Assembly (NCBI GenBank): GCA_000720535.1
Contig: JOAZ01000006.1
Span: forward strand, 296,744 to 360,743
DNA: 64,000 nucleotides
Direction: 5' to 3'
From: Streptomyces halstedii
GTDB taxonomy: Bacteria; Actinomycetota; Actinomycetes; Streptomycetales; Streptomycetaceae
Within the stretch, counting starts at the first letter, position 1. The number at the start of each line of letters is the position of its first letter. The notes beneath the pieces were generated by a model. The model did no database searches. It had not been told where the DNA came from and was given only the letters and a program-made list of their open reading frames with translations. This document shows positions 8,537 through 16,614 of this stretch, piece by piece. Both the position numbers and the translations under genes were made by a program.

Positions 8537-9109
8537 CTACTTGAAGAAGGCGATGCCGTCGTCGGGCATGTCACCGAGGCTCTTCGCCATCTCCGCGACC
8601 TCCTCGGGGGTGACGACCTTCTTCAGGTGCGCCGACATGTACGGCCGCAGCTCCACGTCGGGGGTGGCCTTCTCGCCGACCCACATCAGGTCGCTGTGCA
8701 CATAGCCGTAGAGCCGCTTGCCGCCGCTGTACGGGCCGGAGGCCGCGGTACGGGCGACCGCGTCGGTGGCGATGTCGATCTGCGGCTTCTGCTTGGCCAG
8801 CTCGCCGTACCAGACCTCGACGACGCCCTGGTCCCGGACCATGACGATCTCGACCTTGCGGTCCTTGTCCACGCGCCAGTAGCCGGACTCGCTCTCCAGG
8901 GGCTCGACCTTGTTGCCCTCGGCGTCCAGCACCCAGGAGTGCGAGACGTATTCGAGGAAGTCACGGCCGTCGTGGCTGAAGGTGACTTCCTGGCCGAAGT
9001 TGCACTTCTCGTCGCCGGGGAAGTCGAAGACGCCGGCGCCCGCCCAGTTCCCGAGGAGGAAGGACAGCGGTACGAGGTCCGGGTGGAGGTCGGACGGAAT
9101 CTCGATCAT
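8537..9109 (-). CDS. Nitrobindin-like heme-binding beta-barrel protein (FABP-like)
   Basis: A 190-residue protein of the THAP4/nitrobindin heme-binding beta-barrel family, often annotated FABP-family. It has the typical N-terminal pattern HPDLVPLSFLLGNWAGAG, where GxWxGxG closes the barrel, the middle strand FLEYVSHSW, and near the C-terminus YMSAHLKKV, whose His is the likely proximal heme ligand. Family members bind ferric heme and interact with NO or peroxynitrite. It lies between nur and a tiny membrane protein, all on the minus strand. The role here is inferred from the family. Confidence 0.85.
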   Translation of the reverse strand: MIEIPSDLHPDLVPLSFLLGNWAGAGVFDFPGDEKCNFGQEVTFSHDGRDFLEYVSHSWVLDAEGNKVEPLESESGYWRVDKDRKVEIVMVRDQGVVEVWYGELAKQKPQIDIATDAVARTAASGPYSGGKRLYGYVHSDLMWVGEKATPDVELRPYMSAHLKKVVTPEEVAEMAKSLGDMPDDGIAFFK

Positions 9110-9166
9110 GAGCGGCTCAGACGATCTGTGAGGGTGTACGGGAGCACGGGAGGCGTTCGGCGAGGG

Positions 9167-9268
9167 TCAGCGCTGGCCCTGGTACAGCTTCTTCACGGTC
9201 AGACCGGCGAAGGCGAGGACGCCGACGCAGACCAGGACCAGCAGAGCGGAGAAGAAAGCCTCAAGCAC
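9167..9268 (-). CDS. Tiny single-pass membrane protein (33 residues)
   Basis: A 33-codon gene starting at GTG 9268, 5 bp after GAGGAG. The protein is LEAFFSALLVLVCVG followed by more hydrophobic residues and a basic C-terminus KKLYQGQR, so it is one transmembrane helix with a cytoplasmic basic tail. The strong ribosome binding site, clean hydrophobic profile and high G/C at third positions support a real gene. Function is unknown; it could be a regulatory micropeptide of a membrane complex. It lies on the same strand as, and just upstream of, the nitrobindin-like gene. Confidence 0.7.
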   Translation of the reverse strand: MLEAFFSALLVLVCVGVLAFAGLTVKKLYQGQR

Positions 9269-9537
9269 GGGAGCTCCTCGGGACGACATGACGGCGGAAA
9301 CAGGGCCGGTCCCCAGCGTAATGGGTGGGGCCCGGCCGTGGCGGTCCGGGGTTTGCCCCGGGCCCGGTCGGCACGCGGATCCCGGCCCGGTCGGCACGCG
9401 CCCCCGGGCCCGGTCGGGCACACGACCCCGGGCCCGGTCGCCGCACGGGCACCGGCCCCTGTCCGGGGCGTTACCGGCCGTCCCCGGCGTACGCCGTCGC
9501 GAGGGAGACCGCGCACCGGAGGATTACAGTTCGGTCC

Positions 9538-9900
9538 ATGTCCAAGAAGCTCGTGATCAAGGTGACCGCCGGGGCCGATTCCGCCGAGCGCTGCTCGCAG
9601 GCCTTCACCGTGGCGGCCGTGGCCGTCGCCAGCGGGGTCGAGGTCTCGCTCTGGCTGACCGGCGAGTCCGCCTGGTTCGCCCTGCCGGATCGGGCGGCCG
9701 CGTTCGAACTGCCGCACTCGGCGCCGCTGCCCGATCTGATCGACGCGATCCGGGCGGGCGGCCGGATCACCCTCTGCACCCAGTGCGCGGCCCGGCGCGA
9801 CATCACGGAGAAGGACGTCCTGGAGGGCGTACGCATCGCCGGCGCCCAGGTGTTCGTCCAGGAGGCCATGGCCGACGGCACGCAGGCCCTCGTCTACTGA
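9538..9900 (+). CDS. DsrE-family protein
   Basis: A 120-residue DsrE/DsrF-fold protein. It opens KKLVIKVTAGADSAERCSQA and has the glycine turn SGVEVSLWLTGES. CTQCAARRDI supplies a CxxC-type pair that could carry persulfide or disulfide, and the C-terminus has GAQVFVQEAM. Family members act in sulfur relay, but many actinobacterial paralogues are uncharacterised. The ATG at 9538 follows TACAGT (9526-9531) by 6 bp without a ribosome binding site, consistent with a leaderless transcript. A 20-bp palindrome follows at 9926-9945. Confidence 0.8.
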   Translation: MSKKLVIKVTAGADSAERCSQAFTVAAVAVASGVEVSLWLTGESAWFALPDRAAAFELPHSAPLPDLIDAIRAGGRITLCTQCAARRDITEKDVLEGVRIAGAQVFVQEAMADGTQALVY

Positions 9901-9925
9901 CGGAAGCGGCGGAGATCCGCCAAAG

Positions 9926-10068
9926 CCCGTCCGGCGCCGGACGGGGCGTACGAGGACCGGCGCCGGACGGGCCGAGGACGGCCGTACGGGACCGGCGCCG
10001 GAGCGCCCCTCAGCGCGGGCGCCGGTCCTCGTACGGCCCGGCGCCGGTGCGCCCCTCAGCGCGGGCGC
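9926..10068. repeat. Palindrome, 18-bp inverted repeat and duplicated 3' end of the DUF3099 gene
   Basis: 9926-9945 is a perfect 20-bp palindrome (CCCGTCCGGCGCCGGACGGG) that could end the DsrE transcript. 9947-9964 and 10018-10035 are a perfect 18-bp inverted repeat. 9983-10022 nearly duplicates 10030-10068; the second copy contains the stop codon of the DUF3099 gene at 10056. The arrangement suggests a local duplication of that gene's 3' end. Confidence 0.8.
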
Positions 10069-10565
10069 TTCCTGCCGTCGAGCTCGTCCCACCACGCGTC
10101 GGACTGGGGGTCGCCGGTGCGCTGGGACCTCCCGTCGCGCGACCCGGCCTTCCCGTGGGGCGGTCCCGTCTTCCCCTCAGGCGGTCCCGTCTTCCCCTCG
10201 GGCGGTCCTGCCGCCCCCTGGGGTGGCTCCGCCTCTCCCCGGGTGCCTTCCCCGCTCCCGCCAGGCCGCCGCGCGTCCCCGCCGGGGCGGTCCGCGTCCT
10301 CGTCGGGGCGCGGTCTCTCGCCCGGACGGGGCCGGAAGCCGCCTGGCCGGGGCCGGGAGACCGGGGACGGATCGTCCCACCACCGGTCGTCCGGGCCACG
10401 CCGGTTGGCGACCACCGCGGCCACGGGTGGGATGACCATGGCCACCACGCACATCGCCACCGCCGCCGGAATCGACCAGAGCCGCACGAAGGCCCAGGCG
10501 GAGACGAAGAGTGCGAGGCAACCGCCCATCATCAGGAAGTAGGCGCGCCTTCGTCGGGCGTACAT
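10056..10565 (-). CDS. DUF3099-domain membrane protein
   Basis: A 169-residue protein. The first 60 residues match DUF3099: a basic start (YARRRRAYF), two transmembrane segments and the NRRGPDDRWWDDP tail motif typical of the family. The rest is disordered and repetitive, with PPEGKTG twice followed by PPHGKAG, rich in Pro, Gly, Arg and Asp, ending WWDELDGRKRPR. The function is unknown. Start ATG 10565. The collagen-like tail is longer than I would expect for the family, and the tail's DNA has been partly duplicated downstream. Confidence 0.8.
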   Translation of the reverse strand: MYARRRRAYFLMMGGCLALFVSAWAFVRLWSIPAAVAMCVVAMVIPPVAAVVANRRGPDDRWWDDPSPVSRPRPGGFRPRPGERPRPDEDADRPGGDARRPGGSGEGTRGEAEPPQGAAGPPEGKTGPPEGKTGPPHGKAGSRDGRSQRTGDPQSDAWWDELDGRKRPR

Positions 10566-10714
10566 GTCTTCCAGCGTAGGACCGGATCCGCTCCCCGGCA
10601 GCCCGCCGAGGACGGGCCGGGCAACACGAAGGGCCGCACCCGCTCAGGTGGCGTCCAACCCCCTGGGGTGCGGCCCTCCGGGCCGGGTCCGCGCGCACAC
10701 GCCGCGCGGACGCG

Positions 10715-11002
10715 CTACACGGCGATGGCGACCTCGGAGAGACCACCGGTCTGGGCCACGACCGTGCGGTCGGCGGTGCCGCCCGGAACCAGGGCGCGGA
10801 CCGTCCAGGTCCCCTCGGCCGCGTAGAAGCGGAACTGCCCGGTCGCCGAGGTCGGGACCTCGGCGGTGAACTCACCGGTCGAGTCCAGCAGCCGGACGTA
10901 GCCGGTGACGGGCTCGCCGTCGCGGGTCACGCTGCCCTGGATGGTCGTCTCGCCGGGCTTGATCGTCGAAGCGTCGGGGCCGCCGGCCTGTGCTCCACAC
11001 AT
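10715..11002 (-). CDS. sseC: DUF1416 protein SseC
   Basis: A 95-residue protein of DUF1416, called SseC in mycobacteria where it sits beside the CysA-type sulfurtransferase exactly as here. It starts CGAQAGGPDAS and shows a transthyretin-like or carboxypeptidase-regulatory beta-sandwich pattern (QGSVTRDGEPVTGYVRLLDS, TGQFRFYAAEGTWTVRAL). Cys2 is conserved. It lies 48 bp downstream of the sulfurtransferase gene on the same strand and is almost certainly co-transcribed. It presumably assists sulfur transfer; the biochemical role is not established. Confidence 0.85.
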   Translation of the reverse strand: MCGAQAGGPDASTIKPGETTIQGSVTRDGEPVTGYVRLLDSTGEFTAEVPTSATGQFRFYAAEGTWTVRALVPGGTADRTVVAQTGGLSEVAIAV

Positions 11003-11050
11003 GGTGTTCTGTCCTTCTGGTCGGGGTCCTGCTGAACCGGTCGTGCGGAC

Positions 11051-11890
11051 TTACTTGTTGGAGCCGAGCTCGATCGGCACACCCACGAGGGAGCCGTACT
11101 CGGTCCACGAGCCGTCGTAGTTCTTGACGTTCTCGACACCGAGCAGCTCGTGCAGCACGAACCAGGTCAGGGCCGAGCGCTCACCGATGCGGCACAGCGC
11201 GATGGTGTCCTTCGAGAGGTCCACCTGCTCGTCCTCGTAGAGGGCCTTGAGCGCCTCGTCCGACTTGAAGGTGCCGTCGTCGTTGGCGTTCTTCGACCAC
11301 GGGATGTTGCGGGAGCTCGGCACGTGGCCGGGGCGCTGCGACTGCTCCTGCGGGAGGTGCGCCGGGGCGAGCAGCTTGCCGCTGAACTCGTCGGGCGAGC
11401 GCACGTCGACGATGTTCTGGTTGCCGATCGCGGCGACGACGTCGTCACGGAAGGCGCGGATCGAGGCGTCCTGCGGCTTGGCCACGTACGCGGTGGCCGG
11501 GCGCGTCGGGACGACGTCGGTCAGGTCGCGGGAGTCCAGCTCCCACTTCTTGCGGCCGCCGTCGAGCAGCTTGACGTTCTCGTGGCCGTACAGCTTGAAG
11601 TACCAGTACGCGTAGGAGGCGAACCAGTTGTTGTTGCCGCCGTAGAGGACGACCAGCGTGTCGTTGGCGATGCCCTTCTCGGACAGGAGCTTCTCGAAGC
11701 CGGCCTGGTCCACGAAGTCACGCCGGACCGGGTCCTGGAGGTCCTTGGTCCAGTCGATCCGGATCGCGTTCTTGATGTGGTTCTTCTCGTACGCCGAGGT
11801 GTCCTCGTCGACCTCGACGATGGCCACCTGCGGGTCGTCGATGTGGGCCTCGACCCAGTCGGCGTCGACCAGAACGTCTGCGCGGCTCAT
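11051..11890 (-). CDS. cysA: Thiosulfate sulfurtransferase (two rhodanese domains)
   Basis: A 279-residue rhodanese with two domains, the actinobacterial CysA/SseA type. The N-terminal domain (about 1-140) lacks the catalytic cysteine. The C-terminal domain has the active-site loop LCRIGERS, whose Cys accepts sulfane sulfur from thiosulfate. Start ATG at 11890 after GGAGGAG. It is the first main gene of the operon with sseC. The separate cysteine-containing leader peptide about 150 bp upstream suggests expression rises when cysteine is short. The symbol cysA is used in Streptomyces for this gene and is not the sulfate ABC ATPase. Confidence 0.9.
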   Translation of the reverse strand: MSRADVLVDADWVEAHIDDPQVAIVEVDEDTSAYEKNHIKNAIRIDWTKDLQDPVRRDFVDQAGFEKLLSEKGIANDTLVVLYGGNNNWFASYAYWYFKLYGHENVKLLDGGRKKWELDSRDLTDVVPTRPATAYVAKPQDASIRAFRDDVVAAIGNQNIVDVRSPDEFSGKLLAPAHLPQEQSQRPGHVPSSRNIPWSKNANDDGTFKSDEALKALYEDEQVDLSKDTIALCRIGERSALTWFVLHELLGVENVKNYDGSWTEYGSLVGVPIELGSNK

Positions 11891-12044
11891 GTGTTTCTCC
11901 TCCGGGGCAGTCTGCGGCGGGGTGGTACGGCGTGCGTGGTACGAGGTGTACGCGCGGGCGCTCGGCACCGGGATGCGTACGGGAGGCACGGGTTCGGCCC
12001 TGACGTGGTCGAAGGGCCGGGGGGGAAACGGGAGAAGGTCCCGC

Positions 12045-12125
12045 TCAGAAGGTGCGACAGAGCATGGCGGCGACGCGGCACAGGTCTACTGCCCGCCGCT
12101 TCGTGAGGTCCGCCTGTCGCTTCAT
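12045..12125 (-). CDS. Cysteine leader peptide of the cysA-sseC operon
   Basis: A 26-codon ORF read on the minus strand, beginning MKRQADLTKRRAVDL and ending with two cysteine-containing stretches (LCRV and MLCRTF) before TGA. This matches the Streptomyces 'putative leader peptide' found upstream of sulfur genes. Two Cys codons near the end would stall ribosomes when charged Cys-tRNA is low. The ATG lies 7 bp from a good -10, so the mRNA is probably leaderless. About 150 bp of untranslated RNA follows before cysA, enough for an attenuator or Rho-dependent switch. Confidence 0.85.
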   Translation of the reverse strand: MKRQADLTKRRAVDLCRVAAMLCRTF

Positions 12126-12132
12126 GGGTCCG

Positions 12133-12162
12133 ATCGTAGGGAGGTACGGGTGGAGATGTCAC
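12133..12162 (-). promoter_or_regulatory. Promoter of the cysteine leader peptide and cysA operon
   Basis: On the minus strand GTGACA (plus-strand 12157-12162) and TACGAT (12133-12138) are separated by 18 bp, a good principal-sigma promoter. The leader ATG begins 7 bp downstream of the -10, so transcription probably starts at or within a base of the start codon. Confidence 0.65.
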
Positions 12163-12436
12163 CGCCGTGTCGCATCCTGAGACGCGATCGTCCACCATGC
12201 GATACGCGAGCGGAGCCGCCCGGGGCGCGACCCCGGTGGACGGGCATCGGGGCCGAGGCGGCTTCTACGCCTCGGACGGGAGCGTCTCAGCATCCGGATC
12301 GTCGGCCGCCGATGCTGGCAAGCCGGCTGCCCGGCGGCGCCCGGCGGCCGGTATCCGGGTCATCGGGCGGGCATGAGCGGGGCGTCGGGCGGGCACCGAC
12401 GGGTCCGCGACGGGTCACCGGTGGGTCACCGGTGGG
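12163..12436. other. Intergenic region between the cysA leader promoter and the LmeA-like gene
   Basis: About 270 bp with no convincing gene on either strand. It includes GGGTCACCGGTGGGTCACCGGTGGGTCATC-like short direct repeats (12-bp period) near 12412-12440, next to the stop codon of the following gene. No terminator with a T tract is visible. Confidence 0.5.
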
Positions 12437-13147
12437 TCATCGGGCGAGTGCGATGTCCGAGCCGCTGACCGAGATCTCCAGGCCGTCCGGCGTCACCGCG
12501 ATCTTCTCCAGCTCCAGGCCCTCAGGCAGCCCGTCGATCTTCCGTTCGAAGTCGGTCTTCTTGCGGACCAGGCCCTCCAGCCCGGGGATGCCCTCGCCGG
12601 GTACCTCGTCGGCGTGCACCTTGACGGTGTCGTCACCGGCCAGGGTGACGGTGGAGAGCACACTGCGCGAGAGCTGCTTGTCCAGCAGCGGGACCCGGAT
12701 CGTGCCGGTGACCTTGACCTTGCCGTCGCCGCCGTAGGCGACGGTGACACCGTCCTCGGCGGCCGCGGTGAGGTCCGCGTACGAGACGACGGCCGTCCCG
12801 GTCGCCCGGGAGGCCGTCGCACTGGTGTATCCGGCGCCCAGTGCCACCTGATGGAGCCGGGCCCGGATCTCGCTGATCCGGAGCGACCGGCCGGCCGCGT
12901 CGTCCTTGACGTCCTTGACCATGACGTCCTTGACCGTGACGTCGACCCGGTCGAGCCGGGACCCGGCCAGTTGGGTCAGGAAGGGGAAGCCCTTGATCGA
13001 GACCTCGGCGGATCCGGTCTCGACCCCGGTGAACCGGACGCTGTCCTCGGCCTGCGACTCCACGACGTACACGGCGACGCGGTCGACCACGACGAAGATC
13101 CCGCCCAGCACCACGGCCAGGACCAGCAGTATTCGCAGTGCGCGCAT
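12437..13147 (-). CDS. LmeA-like (DUF2993) membrane-anchored phospholipid-binding protein
   Basis: A 236-residue protein with an uncleaved N-terminal transmembrane or signal segment (RALRILLVLAVVLGGIFVVVD) and a DUF2993 extracytoplasmic domain. In mycobacteria the DUF2993 protein LmeA binds phospholipids and supports mannan elongation of lipomannan; the Streptomyces substrate is not known. Typical family features are the early ...VGAVETGSAEVSIKGFPFL-like stretch (here ETGSAEVSIKGFPFL) and the C-terminal LEKIAVTPDGLEISVSG. Start ATG at 13147. It is a single gene; a repeat array lies upstream. Confidence 0.82.
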   Translation of the reverse strand: MRALRILLVLAVVLGGIFVVVDRVAVYVVESQAEDSVRFTGVETGSAEVSIKGFPFLTQLAGSRLDRVDVTVKDVMVKDVKDDAAGRSLRISEIRARLHQVALGAGYTSATASRATGTAVVSYADLTAAAEDGVTVAYGGDGKVKVTGTIRVPLLDKQLSRSVLSTVTLAGDDTVKVHADEVPGEGIPGLEGLVRKKTDFERKIDGLPEGLELEKIAVTPDGLEISVSGSDIALAR

Positions 13148-13271
13148 CCTCGTTGCTCCCCACTCAGACCGGCCGGACCCACTTCGCCCGTGACCCGTGC
13201 CGCCGACCGGCACACCCTTCAGTGATCGACGGGTGCCGGCCACGGCCGGTTCCCTCAGCGCTCCTACCCGG

Positions 13272-13354
13272 CTTCGTCCCCTCCGCACGCGAGCCGGCGC
13301 CCCCTCCGCACGGGAGCCTTCGTCCCCTCCGCACGCGAACGACGAACGGAGGGG
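13272..13354 (-). repeat. Three 23-bp tandem repeats and a hairpin downstream of the Q/G/P-rich gene
   Basis: Units at 13272-13294, 13295-13317 and 13318-13340 share CCCCTCCGCACG; units 1 and 3 are nearly identical. CCCCTCCG at 13324-13331 pairs with CGGAGGGG at 13347-13354, giving a hairpin just downstream of the minus-strand gene ending at 13384, a possible terminator without a T tract. Confidence 0.7.
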
Positions 13355-13383
13355 CGGGGCAGCCGGGTCGAGCGGGCGTCACC

Positions 13384-15114
13384 TCAGGCGAGGACCTGCC
13401 CGAGCAGGTAGACGGCGGGCGCCGCCGCGGTCAGCGGCAGCGCCACCCCGGCCGTCATGTGCACGAACCGGGACGGGTAGTCGTAGCTCGCCACCCGCAG
13501 GCCGATCAGCGCGCAGCCTCCGGCGGCGAGGCCGAGCAGCGCGGCCCGGCTCCCGAAGTCGGTGAGGGTCCCCGCCCCGGCACCGGCGGCGGTCGCCGCG
13601 GCCAGGGCCAGGACGACGGAGGCGGGACCGGTCAGCGGAAGCGCCCGGACCAGCACGGCCACCGCGACGGCGAGCGCGCCCACGGTCACCGCGTCGCCGG
13701 TGGCGGCCAGATGACCGCCCGCCAGGACGGCGAGCGCCGCCGAGGTGACGGTGGCGGTCAGCCCGTACATCCGCTCGTCGGCCCCGGCGTGGCTGCGGAG
13801 CTGGAGCACCAGGGTGAGCAGCACCCAGACGCCGAGCGTGCCGAGGAGGGCGGCCGGTCCGTTGTCCCGGCCGGCCGCGAGCAGGACGACGTCCGCGACG
13901 AGCCCGCCCGCGAACGCGAGCGCGATGCCCTGCCGGGCGGGCCACATCCCGTTCAGCCGGAACCAGCCCGCGGCGGTGACCGCCTGGAGCAGGACCAGCG
14001 GTACGAGCAGGGCGTACTGCCCGAGCGCCGCCCCGCCCGCGAGGAGCAGGCCGAGCGCGGCGGTGATCGCGGCGGGCCGCGTGCCCGGCGCGATGATCGG
14101 CGACCGGCCCTCGGCCCTGGCCCGCTGGGCATCGGTGATCCGGCTGTTGCCCACAGTGGTGGCGGGCCCGTACCCGTCGTTCCCGGCGGCCGGAGCGGGG
14201 GCCGCGCCGTCCACCGGCCCGGCGGGAGGCACGGACGGGGCCGCCGCCTCCGGCTGTGCGGAGGCGACGGGGCGCACGGGCGCCTCGGGGGGCAGCGGAT
14301 ACGCCCCGGAGCCCGCTCCGGCTCCCGCCGGCGCGGCGGGAGGCTGAGCCGCGCCGAACTGCTGCGGGTCGCCGTAGCCCTGGCCCGTGTGCGGACCGGG
14401 CTGCGCCTGCCGCGCGCCGGTGTGCGGGGGCGTGTGGAAGGGCTGCCGCGGTCCGTCCGCCTGCGGGGACCAGACCTGCTGCGCACCGGACTGCTGCTGG
14501 GCCGCGTACCCGGCCTGCCGCGGGTCCGTGTACGAGCCCTGCCCGGCACCGGACCGGTGCGGGTCCACGTGTCCAGGCTGCCGCGGGGGCGTGGCCGGCC
14601 CGCCCCCCGTGTACGGCGGGCCGCTGTCCGGCCGCGCGCCGTACCGCGACGCCTCCTGCGAGGAGCCCCCGTACGGAGCGCCGGCCCCGGACCCGGACCC
14701 CTGGGAGCCGTCGTGCCGGGAGGCCGGGGGCGGGGTCGTGAGGGGCCGGATCGGGGGCTGGTACTGGGTGTCCCAGGTCTGGCCCTCCCACGTCTGCGCC
14801 ACCCCGGGACCCGCCTGGCCCTGCGGCTGGACCGGCTCCGCGTAGGGCCCGTTCTGCGCGTACGGCTGCGGATTCTGCTGCGGATACGGCTGCGCGTCCG
14901 GTTCCGGGTAGCCGTACGCGGCCGGCTGCTGCCCCTGGCCGCCCTGGCTCCCCGCCGGGTCCTGCCCGTGGGCCTGGGGCCATTCCGCCCCGGCCGGCGC
15001 GCCCGGAGCCGGGTCCGCGCCGTACGGGCGGCCCTGGGCGTCGTACCCCTGCCCCCGCGCCTGCCCGTACCCCTGGCCGTACTGCTGCCCGTACTGCTGG
15101 TCGTCGTTGCTCAT
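13384..15114 (-). CDS. Membrane protein with long Q/G/Y/P-rich disordered N-terminus
   Basis: A 576-residue protein of two unlike halves. Residues 1 to about 340 are low-complexity, rich in Gln, Gly, Pro, Tyr and Ala (for example QQYGQQYGQGYGQARGQGYD), with no fold visible. Residues about 360-576 form roughly seven or eight hydrophobic segments starting IAPGTRPAAITAALGLLLAG. I do not recognise a family with known function; similar proline/glutamine-rich membrane proteins are common in Streptomyces. Start ATG at 15114. The next gene upstream, a ubiquitin-like protein, ends 10 bp before it, so the two may be one operon. The N-terminus might mediate clustering. Confidence 0.75.
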   Translation of the reverse strand: MSNDDQQYGQQYGQGYGQARGQGYDAQGRPYGADPAPGAPAGAEWPQAHGQDPAGSQGGQGQQPAAYGYPEPDAQPYPQQNPQPYAQNGPYAEPVQPQGQAGPGVAQTWEGQTWDTQYQPPIRPLTTPPPASRHDGSQGSGSGAGAPYGGSSQEASRYGARPDSGPPYTGGGPATPPRQPGHVDPHRSGAGQGSYTDPRQAGYAAQQQSGAQQVWSPQADGPRQPFHTPPHTGARQAQPGPHTGQGYGDPQQFGAAQPPAAPAGAGAGSGAYPLPPEAPVRPVASAQPEAAAPSVPPAGPVDGAAPAPAAGNDGYGPATTVGNSRITDAQRARAEGRSPIIAPGTRPAAITAALGLLLAGGAALGQYALLVPLVLLQAVTAAGWFRLNGMWPARQGIALAFAGGLVADVVLLAAGRDNGPAALLGTLGVWVLLTLVLQLRSHAGADERMYGLTATVTSAALAVLAGGHLAATGDAVTVGALAVAVAVLVRALPLTGPASVVLALAAATAAGAGAGTLTDFGSRAALLGLAAGGCALIGLRVASYDYPSRFVHMTAGVALPLTAAAPAVYLLGQVLA

Positions 15115-15124
15115 GGTCTCCGGT

Positions 15125-15379
15125 TCACCCTCCTGCGAACGGCGGGAGCACCTCGACCGTGCCGCCCTCGGCAAGCCGTACGGTCTCATGGTCCCGGGTC
15201 CCCACGGGATCCCCGTCGATCAGGAACGAGCATCTGCGCAGGACGCGCGTCAGCTCACCCGGGTGCCGCTCGCGCACCCCGTCGAGCGCCTCCTTGAGCG
15301 TCGCCGCCGCGTACGGCTCCTCCGCGGTCCCCGCGGCCGCCTTCGCCGCGGCCCAGTAGCGGATCGTCCCCGCTGCCAT
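15125..15379 (-). CDS. MoaD/ThiS-family ubiquitin-like sulfur carrier
   Basis: An 84-residue beta-grasp protein ending in the di-glycine tail PPFAGG that MoaD/ThiS proteins adenylate and thiocarboxylate. IRYWAAAKAAAGTAEEPY at the start and FLIDGDPV.TRDHETVRLAEGGTVEVLPP in the second half fit MoaD. It is not beside other molybdopterin or thiamin genes, so whether it serves molybdopterin synthesis or another sulfur transfer pathway is open. It is co-directional with the alpha/beta hydrolase (53 bp upstream) and the membrane protein downstream. Start ATG at 15379. Confidence 0.85.
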   Translation of the reverse strand: MAAGTIRYWAAAKAAAGTAEEPYAAATLKEALDGVRERHPGELTRVLRRCSFLIDGDPVGTRDHETVRLAEGGTVEVLPPFAGG

Positions 15380-15432
15380 GGCGGCACCCCTTTCCTCGTC
15401 CGTCAGCTGTCCATCATCGAGCACGCCACGCG

Positions 15433-16359
15433 TCACGCCGACGCGGTCCACTCCGCGACGCGGGTGAGCAGGTCCTCGTCCGCCGCGTTCTCGGCGTGGC
15501 CCATCCCCCGCTCCAGCCACAGCTCCGCGTGGCCCCGCGCCGCCGCCGCCAGCGTCCGGGGGTGGTCGAGCGGGAAGTACGGGTCCCGGTCGCCGTGCAC
15601 GATCAGCAGGGGCACCCGGATCAGGGGCACCGCCTCGACCGGGGAGAGCGGGACGGGATCCCAGTCCTCGGTGTGGATACGGGTCCGGAAGCCGTAGCGC
15701 CCGACGAGCCGGCCGGTCCGCCGGGTGACCACCCAGTGCAGGCGGCGCATCGGGGCCGTACCCCGGTAATACCAGCGCGCCGGAGCACTGACGGCGACCA
15801 CCGCATCCGTATGCGCCCCCGCGCGCCCATCACACGCCTCGGTGCGCCGCCCCACTCTCCCGGCCCTGTCCCCGGAATCCTTTTCCCCCTCTCCGGGACC
15901 CTCCCCGGAACCGTCCGCGGACCTATACAGGGCGGCGTGCCGGAGCACCACGGAACCGCCCATCGAGAATCCCACCGTGACGACCCGCCGGTGTCCCAGG
16001 GAGCGCGCCCAGGCGACGGCGGCGGCCAGGTCGAGCACCTCCCGGTCCCCGACCGTGGACCGTCCGCCGGACCGTCCGTGGCCCCGGAAGGAGAACGTGA
16101 TCACGGCCGCACGCTGGGCGAACACCTCGGCGGCCCGCCGCACGGCCGGCCGGTCCGCCGAGCCGGTGAAGCCGTGGGCGAGGACGACGGCCGTGTCCCG
16201 CGCGTCCGCGCCGTCCGGCCGCGCGGAACCCGCCGTACACGGGGTGTACACCGCCTCGATTCGCACCCCGTCACCCGTCCGCAATGTCGTGCGCCGAGGT
16301 GTCGGCGTGAGCGAGGGAACAGAAGAACTCAGGAAACGGCCCTCGGACGCAGAACTCAT
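15433..16359 (-). CDS. Alpha/beta hydrolase
   Basis: A 308-residue cytosolic alpha/beta hydrolase of unknown substrate. The catalytic triad is visible: nucleophile Ser in VGFSMGGS, acid Asp in VHGDRDPYF and base His in GMGHAE. The oxyanion-hole motif is [12 protein letters not shown] Gly/Glu-rich insertion of about 35 residues ([15 protein letters not shown]) sits between the nucleophile and the cap, longer than in most relatives. Start ATG at 16359; the next gene in the same direction is MoaD-like. Divergent from the glnR region. Confidence 0.85.
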   Translation of the reverse strand: MSSASEGRFLSSSVPSLTPTPRRTTLRTGDGVRIEAVYTPCTAGSARPDGADARDTAVVLAHGFTGSADRPAVRRAAEVFAQRAAVITFSFRGHGRSGGRSTVGDREVLDLAAAVAWARSLGHRRVVTVGFSMGGSVVLRHAALYRSADGSGEGPGEGEKDSGDRAGRVGRRTEACDGRAGAHTDAVVAVSAPARWYYRGTAPMRRLHWVVTRRTGRLVGRYGFRTRIHTEDWDPVPLSPVEAVPLIRVPLLIVHGDRDPYFPLDHPRTLAAAARGHAELWLERGMGHAENAADEDLLTRVAEWTASA

Positions 16360-16614
16360 GTGGGCTATTGTGCTGCGGAGAGGATCCGGGCAATGCAGCC
16401 CCCGGGTCCTTTTGTGCTTTCCGAGCCTTGTTACGGAGACGTTTCAACAAGCTCAGCGCTCCCGCGAACAGGGATCGCATCCGGAAAGGCCGTATTGCCG
16501 TCGCCGCACGGCGAAAGGTATACGGACGGAACGGGCGTACGAAGCAGTGCCGCATACTCCCCCGGGCGCGGCCCGGGAGTGCCCCTCTCGCAGGGAACGA
16601 GGAGAACCGACGTA
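16360..16614. other. Upstream region of glnR
   Basis: About 255 bp between the divergent hydrolase start and the small ORF before glnR. It is G+C-rich with a CCCCCGGGCGCGGCCCGGGAG inverted-repeat-like stretch near 16559-16581. No GlnR box (GTnAC-n6-GaAAC type) was recognised. Promoters for both directions must lie here but I cannot place them with confidence. Confidence 0.4.

Noticed and set aside
13138-15297. Long plus-strand frame antisense to the Q/G/P-rich membrane protein
   Set aside because: Gly/Arg/Pro-only composition without hydrophobic or motif structure, explained by GC bias on the opposite strand of a real gene.
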